A stretch of DNA of 33,407 nt. Origin: Streptomyces sp. (GTDB taxonomy: Bacteria; Actinomycetota; Actinomycetes; Streptomycetales; Streptomycetaceae). The stretch covers positions 1-33,407 of the forward strand of contig NZ_JAEKKT010000217.1 of the NCBI RefSeq assembly GCF_019510245.1, read 5' to 3'. The notes beneath the pieces were generated by a model, which searched no databases, had not been told where the DNA came from, and saw only the letters and a program-made list of their open reading frames with translations. Numbering within the stretch: the first letter of the stretch is position 1; each line of letters begins with the position of its first letter. The translations under genes and the position numbers were made by a program. Of this stretch, positions 1-10,743 are shown one piece after another.

Positions 1-199
1 TCCATCCGTGGACGCTGCACCCGTGGCCGCTTGGCACGCGAAATCTTCGACACATCACATCAACGACTACACCGACAACCGGACACCGCCCACACCTCGA
101 TCCAACCGGACGAGGCATGTGCGGAGGACGGGTCTAGACCTCGCACCCGAGCGCGGCCGCTGACGGGTGGTCATCGGCCGCGCCGGACGCGCCCGGTCC
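1..199. other. non-coding flank, nothing recognised
   Basis: This stretch lies downstream of the esterase gene, which is read on the minus strand and ends at 200. Short frames cross it on the plus strand but none has a plausible ribosome site or recognisable product. It may hold the end of an unseen neighbour. Confidence 0.4.
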
Positions 200-1858
<1,659 letters not shown>

Positions 1859-1938
1859 GGGGACCTCTCTGGGGGGATGCCGGCCGCGGCGGTGCGGCCG
1901 GCACGCGTGGTGGTACGGGGGAGGGGCAGGCCGGGCGG

Positions 1939-4389
1939 TCAGCGGGTGACGTGGACGCTGCCGTGCAGGGGGAGCGTCCGCGACGAGGAGCCGACCCACA
2001 CGTCCCGCTTTCCGGTGCCGAGCACCCAGGCGTGGGAGGACGTGTTCCAGTACGCCAGCTGACGGGCGTCGACCCGGATGCGTACCGTCTTCGACTGACC
2101 CGCGCGCAGATGCACCTTCTGGTAGCCGCCGAGCGAGCGCACCGCCTGCGGCGCGGTGGTCCCCGGGCTCGCGCCGACGTAGACCTGGGCGACCTCGGCC
2201 CCGGCGCGGGTGCCCGTGTTCTGCAGGGTGAACGAGACGGTCAACGCGCCGTGACTCTGGCGTACCGCGAGGTCGCGATAGGCGAAGGAGGTGTACGACA
2301 GCCCGTAGCCGAAGGGGAAGAGCGGGGCTGCCCGCTCCTTGTCGTACCAGCGGTAGCCCACGTACACGCCCTCGGAGTAGTTCTCCTGGTCGTCCACTCC
2401 CGGGTACCTGAGCGGGTCACCGGCCAGCGGTGTCGCGGACTCGCTCGCGGGGAACGTCTGGGTGAGCTTGCCCGAGGGGTTCACGTCGCCGAAGAGCAGC
2501 CCGGCGGTGGCCTCGGCCCCGTTCTCCCCGGGGTAGTACATGTCGAGGACCGCCCTGACCTTGGACAGCCACGGCATGGTGATCGACGAACCGGTGTTGA
2601 GGACGACGACCGTGTTCGGGTTGGCGTCGGCGACGGCGGAGATCAGCCCGTCCTGGTCGGCCGGCAGGGAGAGGTTCTTGCGGTCGAAGCCCTCGGTGCC
2701 GTCGTCGTAGGCGAAGACGACGGGGGTCGTCACCTGGCGGGCCAGGGCCACCGCCTGCTGCCGGGCGGCCTGCGCGGCCTGCGGGGTGACCCAGTTCAGC
2801 CGGACCTTCGTCGGTCCGCCCTGGATCGCGAGGGCGCCGGCGGCGAGGCTGTGCGTGCCCGCCGTGAGGTGCACGGTGGCACTGCTGGAGCCCAGGAAGC
2901 CGGTGATGACACTGTTCCCGTCGATCTTCAGCAGGCCGTACGCGGCGGGGAGGTCGAAGACGAAGGAGTAGTCGCCGTCGGCCGGCACGGTGAGGGTGCC
3001 GCTGTAGTCGAAGGAGGCGTCCGGTGTGACGGGGATCGTGCCGTCCGCGTCGACCGGCAGGGCGGGGTTCAGGGCCGAGGCGGGGATGGGGACGCCGGTG
3101 TTGTCGCCGCCGGCCGCGTAGCGCACCGTGGTGTGCCGGCCGGCCCGCTCGGTGATGGTGTCCCGCGGTGAGGCCGCGGAGTCCGGTACGACGTTGGAAC
3201 TGCCGCCGCCGGTGACCTTGGGTGTCCTCGCGGTCGGGCCGATGAGCCCGATGCTGGTGTCCTTGCCGGTCAGCGGAAGCGCCCCGCGGGTGTTCTTCAG
3301 CAGGACCGCCCCGGATTCGGCCACCTTCTGGGCGACTTTCGCGCCGCCTTTCGGATCGCGTGCGGGCCGATGGGCGGCCGCACCGTCGAGGAGACCGAAT
3401 TTCGCCATCTGCTGCAGAATGCGCGCGACCGAATCATTCAGCTCCGAGACCGGAATGGTGCCGTCGGTTATCGCGGTCTTCAGCTCGTCGCCCAGGTAGA
3501 CGCCGCTCGGCATCTCCTGGTCGAGGCCGTTCACGATGTCGGTCGTCGCGTGGGTCGCGCCCCAGTCCGACATGACCCAGCCCGTGAAGCCCCACTGCTC
3601 CTTGAGGATCGAGTCGAGAAGTTCGTCGCTGCCGCAGCCGTGGCTGCCGTTCACCGAGTTGTACGAGCACATCACCGCTCCGGCGCCGGACTTGACGGCG
3701 GCCTCGAAGGCGGGCAGTTCGATCTGACGCAGGGTCTGCTCGTCGACGTGGACGTTCACCCCCATCCGGTTGTCTTCCTGGTTGTTCTCCGCGTAGTGCT
3801 TGACGGTGGCGATCAGGCCCTGGCTCTGGACGCCCTCGACCTCGCCGGCCACCATGCGGGAGCTGAGCAGCGGGTCCTCGCTGAAGGTCTCGAAGTTCCG
3901 CCCCGCGTACGGCACCCGGATGGTGTTCGTCATGGGCGCGAGCAGGACGTCCTGGCCGAGCGCACGGCCGTCGCGCCCGACGGTCCGGCCGAACTCCCGG
4001 GCCAGCCCGTCGTCGAAGGACGAGGCGAGCGCGACCGGTGCCGGCATCGCGGTGGCGTGCTCGTTGACGCGGACGCCCGCCGGGCCGTCGGTGAGCCGCA
4101 GTTCGGGGATGCCGAGGCGGGGCACCCCCGGGATGTATCCGGCCTGCCCGAGCGCCCGGGGATCGGTGCCGCCATGAACGAAGGACAGCTTCTCGTCCAG
4201 CGTCATCCGGGCGACGAGGGCCGCGACACGGGCGGACACCTTGACCGTCACACCGGCGCTGCCCGCGCCCGAGGCGCCGGGAGCCACGGCCGTGCTCCCG
4301 GCCAGGAGCGCCGCGCTCACTCCCGCGATCAGCGCCGTACGGCGTAAACGGCCGCCGCGGCGTCGTACCGGTCTCCGATCGAGCTCCAT
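1939..4389 (-). CDS. secreted GH3 beta-glycosidase with PA14-like insert
   Basis: The product is 816 aa, a glycoside hydrolase family 3 enzyme such as a beta-glucosidase. The N-terminal TIM-barrel domain runs from about 55 to 330, with the LTDGPAG substrate loop (99-105), KHYAENNQ (197-204) and the nucleophile Asp275 in VMSDWGATH. The C-terminal alpha/beta sandwich starts near 355 and includes the VFAYDDGTEGFDR loop. A PA14-like insert lies at roughly 440-535, and a fibronectin-III-like tail with the GYGLSYTSFAY signature closes the protein. The N-terminus is arginine-rich and then hydrophobic, so it is probably an export signal. The ATG at 4389 follows a GAGGGGT ribosome site. The gene is divergent from a ROK regulator and precedes the esterase. 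PA14 inserts in GH3 enzymes usually shape specificity for di- or oligosaccharides or glycosides; the exact sugar cannot be read here. Confidence 0.93.
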   Translation of the reverse strand: MELDRRPVRRRGGRLRRTALIAGVSAALLAGSTAVAPGASGAGSAGVTVKVSARVAALVARMTLDEKLSFVHGGTDPRALGQAGYIPGVPRLGIPELRLTDGPAGVRVNEHATAMPAPVALASSFDDGLAREFGRTVGRDGRALGQDVLLAPMTNTIRVPYAGRNFETFSEDPLLSSRMVAGEVEGVQSQGLIATVKHYAENNQEDNRMGVNVHVDEQTLRQIELPAFEAAVKSGAGAVMCSYNSVNGSHGCGSDELLDSILKEQWGFTGWVMSDWGATHATTDIVNGLDQEMPSGVYLGDELKTAITDGTIPVSELNDSVARILQQMAKFGLLDGAAAHRPARDPKGGAKVAQKVAESGAVLLKNTRGALPLTGKDTSIGLIGPTARTPKVTGGGSSNVVPDSAASPRDTITERAGRHTTVRYAAGGDNTGVPIPASALNPALPVDADGTIPVTPDASFDYSGTLTVPADGDYSFVFDLPAAYGLLKIDGNSVITGFLGSSSATVHLTAGTHSLAAGALAIQGGPTKVRLNWVTPQAAQAARQQAVALARQVTTPVVFAYDDGTEGFDRKNLSLPADQDGLISAVADANPNTVVVLNTGSSITMPWLSKVRAVLDMYYPGENGAEATAGLLFGDVNPSGKLTQTFPASESATPLAGDPLRYPGVDDQENYSEGVYVGYRWYDKERAAPLFPFGYGLSYTSFAYRDLAVRQSHGALTVSFTLQNTGTRAGAEVAQVYVGASPGTTAPQAVRSLGGYQKVHLRAGQSKTVRIRVDARQLAYWNTSSHAWVLGTGKRDVWVGSSSRTLPLHGSVHVTR

Positions 4390-4419
4390 GCGGACCCCTC
4401 ACCACTGACGTGCGCGACG

Positions 4420-4549
4420 ATTTATGTCTGTGCTGGACAGAATTCGAGTCAAAGCAGGTGGCTCTATAAAAGATCGAACGTTCAAGGAGGTTAAATTCGC
4501 ACATTCGATGCGTCAACCCTCTGGAATTCCGCTCCTGCCGGACATAAAT
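4420..4549. promoter_or_regulatory. divergent promoter region with two matching 26-nt sites
   Basis: The 186-nt gap between the GH3 gene and the ROK gene carries two copies of GAATTC-N11-GACATAAAT, one on each strand. One lies at 4524-4549, reading toward the ROK gene, and the other at 4420-4445, reading toward GH3. Each ends 26-30 nt before its start codon. Between them is a separate palindrome, GAACGTTC, at 4476-4483. The arrangement suggests that one regulator, most simply the ROK protein, binds near both promoters. This is inferred from symmetry and spacing; binding is not shown. Confidence 0.6.
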
Positions 4550-4575
4550 TGACGCCCGCACCAGGGAGGTGACAC

Positions 4576-5727
4576 GTGTCTCCACGTGACGAGGTCCTGG
4601 CCCATGTCCGGCGGCACGGGAGCGCGTCGCGACCCGAACTCCAGACGGCGCTCGGCATGAGCCGTCCGGTCGTCGCGGCCGTCGTCCGCGGGCTCCTCGC
4701 CGAGGAACTGCTGACCGAGCACCGAGGGGAGAACACGGGGGGCCGTGGGCGCCCCGGCCGACGCCTTCGGCCGCGCTATCCGGCGGGCGCGGTCGTCGGA
4801 GTGGACGTCAGCCACCGGCACCTCACCGTCGCAGCGGCCACCCTCGACCTGGCCGTCCGGACCGAGCGGCGGGTGGCGATCGACGTGGACGGGCGGCCGA
4901 CCGCGGCCCTGGACATCACGGCCGACACGATCCGGCAGACGGTCGAGGAGGTCCGGCCCACGGTCGACGGGCCGGTGAGCGCGTGTGTCGTCGGCATACC
5001 GGGGCCGCTGGACATGAGCAAACGGGCGGTCGCCTCGCCCACCATCCTGTCCAGCTGGTCCGGGCTCGACCTGGCGGCCGAGCTGGGCTCCCGTACGGGA
5101 CTGATGGTCTCCCTCGACAACGACGCGAATCTCGGAGCCCTCGCCGAACACCGGCACGGTGCCACCGGCAACCGGGGCAACCTCATCTACGTCAAGGCGT
5201 CCGACGGCATCGGGGCGGGCCTCATCGTCCACGGGGTCCCGGTCAGCGGCAGCTTCGGGGCCGCGGGCGAGATCGGGCACACCCAGGTGATCCCGGACGG
5301 AGACTGGTGCCGGTGCGGCAACCGCGGCTGCCTGGAGACCATCGTCTCGGTCCGCCAGGTGCTCCAGCAGGTCCAGCACTTCTACCCGGGCGACAGCGAC
5401 CTGCGGTCCCGGCTGCCGGAGATCGCCCGCCACCCGGTGGCCCGGAAGATCTTCGCCGAATCCGGCCGTACCCTCGGCCGCGTCCTGGCCAACCTGTGCG
5501 CACTGCTCGACCCCGCGGCCGTCGTCATCGGCGGCGAGATGAGCCAGGCGGGCGAGGCGTTCGTCGACGGCGTCCGCGACTCGATCGAACGGCTTGCCCA
5601 ACCGGGCTTCGACAGCCGCGTCCTGGTCGCCGCGTCCGCCCTCGGCACCCGCGCCGAGCTGATCGGGAGCCTCACGCTCGCCCGGGACATCGCCCTGCGG
5701 GGCGGAACCCGGCCGGCCCGGGGCTGA
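4576..5727 (+). CDS. ROK-family transcriptional regulator (NagC/XylR type)
   Basis: The product is 383 aa, a normal length for a ROK regulator. An N-terminal winged helix-turn-helix occupies about 5-50 (RPELQTALGMSRPVVAAVV). The sugar-kinase-like ROK domain follows from about 72, with CVVGIPGPLD, DNDANLGALAEHRHG and the zinc signature GHTQV...CRCGNRGCLE. The GTG at 4576 is preceded by a near-perfect GGAGGTGA ribosome site. Such proteins repress sugar-uptake or glycosidase genes and release DNA on binding a sugar. Divergence from the GH3 gene points to control of that gene, and perhaps the esterase behind it. Confidence 0.92.
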   Translation: MSPRDEVLAHVRRHGSASRPELQTALGMSRPVVAAVVRGLLAEELLTEHRGENTGGRGRPGRRLRPRYPAGAVVGVDVSHRHLTVAAATLDLAVRTERRVAIDVDGRPTAALDITADTIRQTVEEVRPTVDGPVSACVVGIPGPLDMSKRAVASPTILSSWSGLDLAAELGSRTGLMVSLDNDANLGALAEHRHGATGNRGNLIYVKASDGIGAGLIVHGVPVSGSFGAAGEIGHTQVIPDGDWCRCGNRGCLETIVSVRQVLQQVQHFYPGDSDLRSRLPEIARHPVARKIFAESGRTLGRVLANLCALLDPAAVVIGGEMSQAGEAFVDGVRDSIERLAQPGFDSRVLVAASALGTRAELIGSLTLARDIALRGGTRPARG

Positions 5728-5971
5728 TCAGCGGACCCACCGCCCGGTGTCCGGGACCGGCTCCGCACGCCGGACCGGCGCTCGTGATCGTCGCCGACCG
5801 TGCCGGTGGCTCCGCCTGCGGAGACGATCGGAGCCCGCCGTACCATCGAAGAGCGCTCGACACGTTTCGCGGCGTGGTCACACGCCCACGCGTCGCCCCC
5901 GCGACGCGATCAGCGGCGCGGTCACCGACGCAATCGGCCCGGGCCGGAAGCTGATACCAGGGACAGGCAGG
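5728..5971. other. intergenic region, no gene seen
   Basis: This 244-nt gap separates the ROK gene from the membrane-protein gene. Frames cross it but carry no recognisable protein. It should hold the promoter of the membrane protein, but no clear consensus was identified. Confidence 0.4.
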
Positions 5972-6547
5972 ATGAGCGAGCAGAGCAACCCCACCGCCAC
6001 GACGGACTCGTCGGCCAAGGCGTTCTCGCCGGACGGTCCCACGCTGCGCCGCCGCCGACGACGGGCGGTAGGGCAACTTGCCCTGTGCGTGCTCGTGCTC
6101 GTCCCCTGGACCGTCTACCTGGCCGTCTCGTTGCCCGATCGCTTCGAGGCCCGGTACTGGCCCATGGTGTGGGTGGGCTTCGACGTCATGCTGCTCGTGT
6201 CGCTGGCCGGTGCCGGGCTGGCGGTCTGGCTGAAACGGCAGGCCCTGATTCCGCTGTCCTTCGTGGCGGCCACGCTCCTGGTCTGCGATGCCTGGTTCGA
6301 CGTCTCCCTGAGCTGGGGGCGAGGCGACGTGTGGGGAAGCACAGCCTCGGCCGTGCTGGTAGAGCTGCCGCTCGCCTTCTTGCTCGTCATGCGCGCACGC
6401 CGGGTGCTCAAGATCTCGGCCCGGCTGGCCTGGCAGCGACTCGGGCTGGAAGGCGAACCCCCACCGCTGTACAAGATGCCGCTGTTCGTCACCCTGGCGA
6501 CCTCGAGCAGCGGCCGATCGGACGTCAAGGAAGCCAAGGGCGCCTGA
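5972..6547 (+). CDS. four-helix integral membrane protein, function unknown
   Basis: The product is 191 aa with a polar N-terminus ending in an arginine cluster at about 26-31. Four predicted membrane helices follow near 34-53, 65-86, 91-110 and 122-140, and a basic cytoplasmic tail closes the protein. The ATG at 5972 follows AGGCAGG. The arginine cluster before the first helix suggests the N-terminus stays inside. I do not recognise the family. It stands alone between the ROK gene and a broken hydroxylase, so context gives no function. Confidence 0.75.
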   Translation: MSEQSNPTATTDSSAKAFSPDGPTLRRRRRRAVGQLALCVLVLVPWTVYLAVSLPDRFEARYWPMVWVGFDVMLLVSLAGAGLAVWLKRQALIPLSFVAATLLVCDAWFDVSLSWGRGDVWGSTASAVLVELPLAFLLVMRARRVLKISARLAWQRLGLEGEPPPLYKMPLFVTLATSSSGRSDVKEAKGA

Positions 6548-6607
6548 CGGCCCCGGGACCGGCACCCGGCCTCCGCGGACACCACTTCCGGTGCAGGAGG
6601 CTTCGCC

Positions 6608-7781
6608 GTGCAGCGGGAGCGGAAACCTGTCGTGGTCGGGACCCAGTCCGCCGACCGCGCGGCTACGCTGGCTCCGGAGGTGCCAAGTGGCCGAGACGCA
6701 GCGGAAGTTGGGCGAGGTGCAGGAAGGCCCGTGCCGTCCAGATGTTCGAGTCCTGGGGGCTGGCCGGCCTGGTGCTGGACGGGCCGCCGCACGACGGCAT
6801 CCTGGAGTTCCGGGTGGACGGCGTGAGCCACCTCGTCGACGACAGCGGCGGTGGGGAGGGCCCCGGGGCGCGACTGTGTCCCCAGCAGGTGCTCGTGCAC
6901 CGGCTCACCGCCGCCCACCTCGCCGACGGCGGCGACCTGCGCTACGAGGCGGCCGACGTCACCCTGCACGACCTGACGGGGGAGCGCCCCGTGGTCCGCT
7001 ACCGCGACGCCGACGGCACCCCGCACGCGATCACCTGCGCGTTCGTCGCCGGCTGCGACGGTGACCACGGCGTCACCGGCACCGCCGTCCCCGTCGGCCA
7101 CCTCACCGCCCACACCTTCGACCACGGCATCGGCTGGCTCACCGTCCTCGCCGACGCGCCGCCCCCGCCCACCCCCTGCTCGCCGTCAGCGCGCAGGGCT
7201 TCGCCGCGCACTTCCCCCGGGGCCCGCACAGCAGCCGCTACTACCTCCAGTGCCCGCCCGGCGACCTGCCCGGCGCGTGGCCCGACGGCCGGGTCTGGGA
7301 CGCGCTGCGCACCCGGCTCGCCGACCCCGCCCTGACCGCGGGCCCGATCACCGACCGCGAGACCTTCCGGCTGCGCTCTCTCGTGACCGACCCCATGCAG
7401 TACGGCCGGCTGTTCCTCGTCGGGGACGCCGCCCACATCCTGTCCCCCATGGGCGGCAAGGGCATGAACCTCGCCCTGTACGACGCGGACCTCTTCGCCC
7501 GCGCCGTCCGCGACCACGTCCGCGCCGGGGACGACACCGCACTGCGGACCTACTCCGAGCGTTGCCTGCGGCGCGTCTGGAGTGACCAGGAGTTCTCCCA
7601 CTGGCTGACCCGGACGGTCCACGACGCCGGCGACAGCACCGGCTGCGGCCCCTTCCTGAACCGTCTGGCCCGAGCCCGCCTTGACCGGCTCTTCACCTCC
7701 CCGGCGGCCGTGCGGGCCTTCGCGGAACTGATGGCCGGCCTCGACCCGGCCGAGGAGCGCCCCGCCCCCATCGGCCGCTGA
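6608..7781 (+). pseudogene. broken PobA-like FAD-dependent aromatic hydroxylase
   Basis: The original start appears to be the GTG at 6608, after a good GCAGGAGG ribosome site. It gives a few residues ending PVVVG, the beginning of an FAD-binding Rossmann strand, and then the glycine-rich loop and following part are missing. Similarity resumes in another frame near 6735 (ARAVQMFESWG) and runs through the middle domain to about 7170. A second frameshift in a C-rich run then moves the reading to the frame of 7383-7781. That last part holds the hallmark FLVGDAAHILSPMGGKGMN motif and the 4-hydroxybenzoate 3-monooxygenase-like tail. At about 7170 one added base would restore continuity. With the FAD-binding N-terminus lost, the gene should be inactive even if that single frameshift were a sequencing error. 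Confidence 0.8.
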
Positions 7782-8010
7782 CCACACACCTGCCGCACGG
7801 CCTTTTTGCGCGCTTACCCCATTCATCCCTCGGGTCAAGTCACGACCCCTCGGAACGTGACCGTGTGATGTGCGTGGGGCCTACTTGAAGTGCGGGCCTC
7901 ACCGGAAACGAAATCCGGAAAAACAAATGGGGCAGAACGGTGGGACTCACATCCGCACCGGAATTTCCCGGGCAGGCAGAAAACCCCCGTTTATCGTCAG
8001 GAGAGAACTC

Positions 8011-8169
8011 ATGAACCGTATTTTTCGCACCAGCAGCAGGAGCACTTCCGGGCGTCGGCGCCTCGGTCTCCCGGCGCTCGCGGCCTCGGCCGCCCTGGCC
8101 GCCGGTGTCGCGGCCGGCGCGCTGACACCGGCCGCGACGGCGGCGCCGGTACCGCAGAGCCGTATGTAA
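8011..8169 (+). CDS. short ORF consisting of an export signal only
   Basis: The ATG at 8011 follows a CAGGAGAGA ribosome site and opens a 52-residue product. It has a basic n-region with repeated Arg, a hydrophobic core rich in Ala/Leu/Gly and an AATAAP-type cleavage region. It stops five residues later (VPQSRM). It looks like the leader of a secreted protein whose mature part has been lost. A genuine short secreted peptide is possible but the predicted mature part would be tiny. The AT-richer leader at 7860-8010 may be its promoter region. Confidence 0.5.
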   Translation: MNRIFRTSSRSTSGRRRLGLPALAASAALAAGVAAGALTPAATAAPVPQSRM

Positions 8170-8274
8170 CCCCGCCAGGGTCGCGTGCGGCATATCGAGC
8201 GAGCGCCCCGGATCGCCAACGGGGATGCGTGACAGCGAATCCTGGCCGCCTGCGTCGGCGGCCACCCACCGGTC

Positions 8275-8832
8275 TCAGCTACGACGGCCCACACGATGGG
8301 CCAGATACCGATCGAAGATTTCCTGGCTTTCGGGGGTGAAAGTCCACTGGTGCAGAGTCCGCCGCAGCTCGGACTCCGTCAGCCACCCGTACCAGGCCAC
8401 CTCTGCCAGATCGGGGGCGACGACCTGCGGAACCATGGCATCGCACACCCCAAGCCAATGAGGGCTGAGCCCGCCACGGTTGAGGAACTTGAACCGAAGG
8501 CATATCGACGCCCGCACTCCCAACTCCTCGCGGAGCTCCCGAGCAGCTGCCTCCTCATAGGACTCGCCGACGCCTGCAGCGCCCCCGACCCCGAGTTCGT
8601 AGTGCCCTGGGAAACGCGACAGCTGCTCGGCACGCCGATGGACGAGAAAGTGGCCTCGCCCATCACGGCACACCACTACGGCAACTCGGTGCAGCCAACC
8701 CTCCTGAACGGCGTCCCGCCGACTCACCGCCCCCAGCACACGGTCCTGATCGTCAACGCGTTCCACGAGTTCATCCACGACGCACACGATCGCAGAACCC
8801 ACTGACACCCGCCCGGAGTCCCGGACCGTCAC
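8275..8832 (-). CDS. Nudix hydrolase
   Basis: The product is up to 185 aa. The Nudix box G-x5-E-x7-REU-x-EE-x-GU is complete: GAAGVGE, then SYEEAAA, then RELREELGV, at about residues 83-105. These residues bind the metal that cleaves nucleoside-diphosphate-linked substrates. The segment DDQDRVLGAVSRRDAVQEGWLHR before it is typical of the isopentenyl-isomerase-like Nudix subgroup. The annotated GTG at 8832 has no strong ribosome site; internal GTG codons just before VGSAIV or DELVERV are equally possible. The substrate cannot be told from sequence. The neighbouring genes are fragments, so this may be an isolated housecleaning gene. Confidence 0.88.
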   Translation of the reverse strand: MTVRDSGRVSVGSAIVCVVDELVERVDDQDRVLGAVSRRDAVQEGWLHRVAVVVCRDGRGHFLVHRRAEQLSRFPGHYELGVGGAAGVGESYEEAAARELREELGVRASICLRFKFLNRGGLSPHWLGVCDAMVPQVVAPDLAEVAWYGWLTESELRRTLHQWTFTPESQEIFDRYLAHRVGRRS

Positions 8833-8934
8833 GCCGCCAGTAGCCCTCGGACCGACCTCATCTCATCGAACAAAAGGCGACGCCCCTGTCCGGCAGGACG
8901 ATCACCGGACTCGGGCCACGGCAGTGCTGCGGTC

Positions 8935-9233
8935 TCAGCAGTCCAGGCAGTACGGACCTGTAGGAGCCTTCGGAAAGTCGTCTCGCCCGTCCAGCCAACC
9001 GCAGAGCGGTTCGGCCAGGGTGAGGTTTTCGGGGAACAGAGCGTATCCGTGTTCAGGGCATCTGGCGTTGGGATCCCAACCCCACATGCGGCCTTCTGAG
9101 GTGCTGTAGTCGACGAGAGACCATATCGCACAGCCCCACGTCAGGAGCGGTACAACAGAAGCCGGGCAGGCGGGGGTTCCGCGCCGGCCTCATCCTGCTC
9201 CCGGATCCTAGGGATGATCTCGTCGTCGGTCAT
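8935..9233 (-). pseudogene. remnant of SUKH (SMI1/KNR4-like) protein
   Basis: Reading the minus strand, the C-terminal part is clear: PLLTWGCAIWSLVDYS, then RMWGWDPNARC, LFPENLTLAEPL and CGWLDGRDDFP, ending in a stop at 8935-8937. That pattern fits SUKH-superfamily proteins, which include contact-dependent-toxin immunity proteins. The preceding part, MTDDEIIPRIREQDEAGAEP, starts at 9233 in another frame, and the two meet near 9150. The N-terminal half is absent. I call it a frameshifted, 5'-truncated relic. The family call rests on motif recognition. Confidence 0.55.
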
Positions 9234-9499
9234 GCCGACAGTCGTAGCAGCTGCCACCGACAGCTTCCGGGCTGTCCGGTGCAGCCGACTGCAGCCACCG
9301 TTGAGCATCGGAGTTCGTGTGAGGTAACGACAAGCCGGTGCCCTGCAGGCCACAGCATGGCTCCCGCCCCCGGAAGGAAGTTTTCGACGGTCTGGCGCGG
9401 CGCTTGGCGGGCCGGTTCGCGCGGGTCGAACCGCGTCGATGCGATCATTCGGGCCGCCGGTTCCCGTTTGGTCGTTGAAGAAGGTGTCCTCCACACTCC

Positions 9500-9661
9500 T
9501 GCGGACCGCCTGGCGGCGCCGGTGTACTGGCGCCGAACCAGCACCGTGGAGGTCCCTTTCTTCAGATCGCGGGTCTCGTCCACCTCAAAGCCCGCCTCGT
9601 CGTCACGAAGGTTTCCCACGACCCAGGCGCGAATGTCGTTCCGCCGGGCGTCCGCGCAATG
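9500..9661 (-). pseudogene. IS701-type transposase fragment
   Basis: On the minus strand, about 54 residues are readable, including DIRAWVVGNLRDDEAGFEVD, ETRDLKKGTSTV and RRQYTGAARR. This matches the IS701-family DDE block usually written VVDETGDLKKGT-x-TVGVQRQYTG, which carries a catalytic Asp. Nothing recognisable remains on either side, so it is a small relic. It abuts the SUKH remnant, and IS activity may have caused that damage. Confidence 0.6.
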
Positions 9662-9708
9662 GCTGCACAGTCAGGAACCGAGCTGCTGCAGCGCGCGTCT
9701 CCCGCACC

Positions 9709-10494
9709 ATGATCTCCAACGAGCACGAAGAGCACTCGAGCTCCACCGGGCGCACCTTGCCGTCCGCGGTGTCTGTGGATCCGCCGCAGGTCAACGACTA
9801 CGACAGCTTCGCCGAGGCCTATACGGCAGAGAACGAAACCAACCTCATCAACGCCTATTACGAGCGGCCCGCGATGCTGGCACTCGCCGGAGACGTGGCC
9901 GGTCGGCGGATCCTCGACGCCGGCTGCGGTTCGGGGCCCCTGTTCGCGGCGCTGCGCGACCGTGGCGCCGTCGTGAGCGGCTTCGATGCGAGTGCCGGGA
10001 TGCTGGAGCTGGCCCGGCGGCGGCTCGGCGACGCTGACCTGCGGGTGGCGGACCTGGGCAGCCCGCTTCCCTATGCTGATGACACGTTCGACGATGTGGT
10101 CGCCTCCCTGGTACTGCACTACCTTCAGGACTGGGGGCCGGCGCTTGCCGAGCTGCGCCGCGTGCTCAAGCCCGGCGGTCGGCTCATCGCGTCCGTCGAC
10201 CATCCCTTCGCCATCAACCTCATGCACCGGCAGGCCGGCCGCGAAGCCGAGTACAAGTACTTCGACACCACCAACTGGACCGAAGAGTGGACCATGGGCG
10301 GCCAGACTGCGCTGATGAGTCTCTGGCACAGGCCCCTGCACGCGATGATCGAGGCTTTCACCGGGGCGGGTTTCCGGATCACGGTCATCAGCGAGCCTGA
10401 GCCCGATCCAGCGGCCCGCGAGCTGTTCCCCGAAGTCATCGCGGCCAAGCCGCGTTTCCTGTGCTTCCTGTTCTTCGTCCTGCAGGCCGACTAG
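9709..10494 (+). CDS. class I SAM-dependent methyltransferase
   Basis: The product is 261 aa. Motif I of the Rossmann-like SAM site is ILDAGCGSG at about 68-76, followed by VSGFDASAGML (motif II). DLGSPLPYADDTFDDVVASL and the RRVLKPGGRL strand are typical of the Methyltransf_11 group. The ATG at 9709 is the first methionine compatible with the family, but no good ribosome site precedes it. Upstream sequence is the transposase relic, so the native promoter and leader may have been replaced. The substrate cannot be inferred; small-molecule acceptors are common in this group. Confidence 0.85.
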   Translation: MISNEHEEHSSSTGRTLPSAVSVDPPQVNDYDSFAEAYTAENETNLINAYYERPAMLALAGDVAGRRILDAGCGSGPLFAALRDRGAVVSGFDASAGMLELARRRLGDADLRVADLGSPLPYADDTFDDVVASLVLHYLQDWGPALAELRRVLKPGGRLIASVDHPFAINLMHRQAGREAEYKYFDTTNWTEEWTMGGQTALMSLWHRPLHAMIEAFTGAGFRITVISEPEPDPAARELFPEVIAAKPRFLCFLFFVLQAD

Positions 10495-10743
10495 CAACCG
10501 GCACAGGTCGGTCGCCCACCGACAGCATTCTCGACATCGTCGGGCTACCGGCGGGAATCGCGGAGCGGTGGCCGGACGGGCGCGGGCTGGGATCACGCCG
10601 TCGGCTCGGACCTCGGCAACGGACGTACGCACTTATGCCCAACGTCGGGTTGCCCGCGCCTCCGCCACACCCCACGCCTCTGCCACACCTCGCGCCTCCG
10701 TCACCCCCCGGGCGACCGCCCGACAACCTGACGGGCGCCGCGC
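10495..10743. other. intergenic region between convergent genes
   Basis: This 249-nt stretch lies between the methyltransferase and the stop of the MFS gene, which is read on the minus strand. It is C-rich with loose repeats of GCCTCYGYCAC near 10660-10705. I see no gene or convincing terminator. Confidence 0.4.

Noticed and set aside
5800..7335. 511-codon frame joining the membrane-protein region and hydroxylase
   Set aside because: The first part is an out-of-frame reading of the membrane protein; only the last third matches the broken hydroxylase.
10660..10705. C-rich imperfect repeats after the methyltransferase
   Set aside because: Units are loose and short; could be composition bias.
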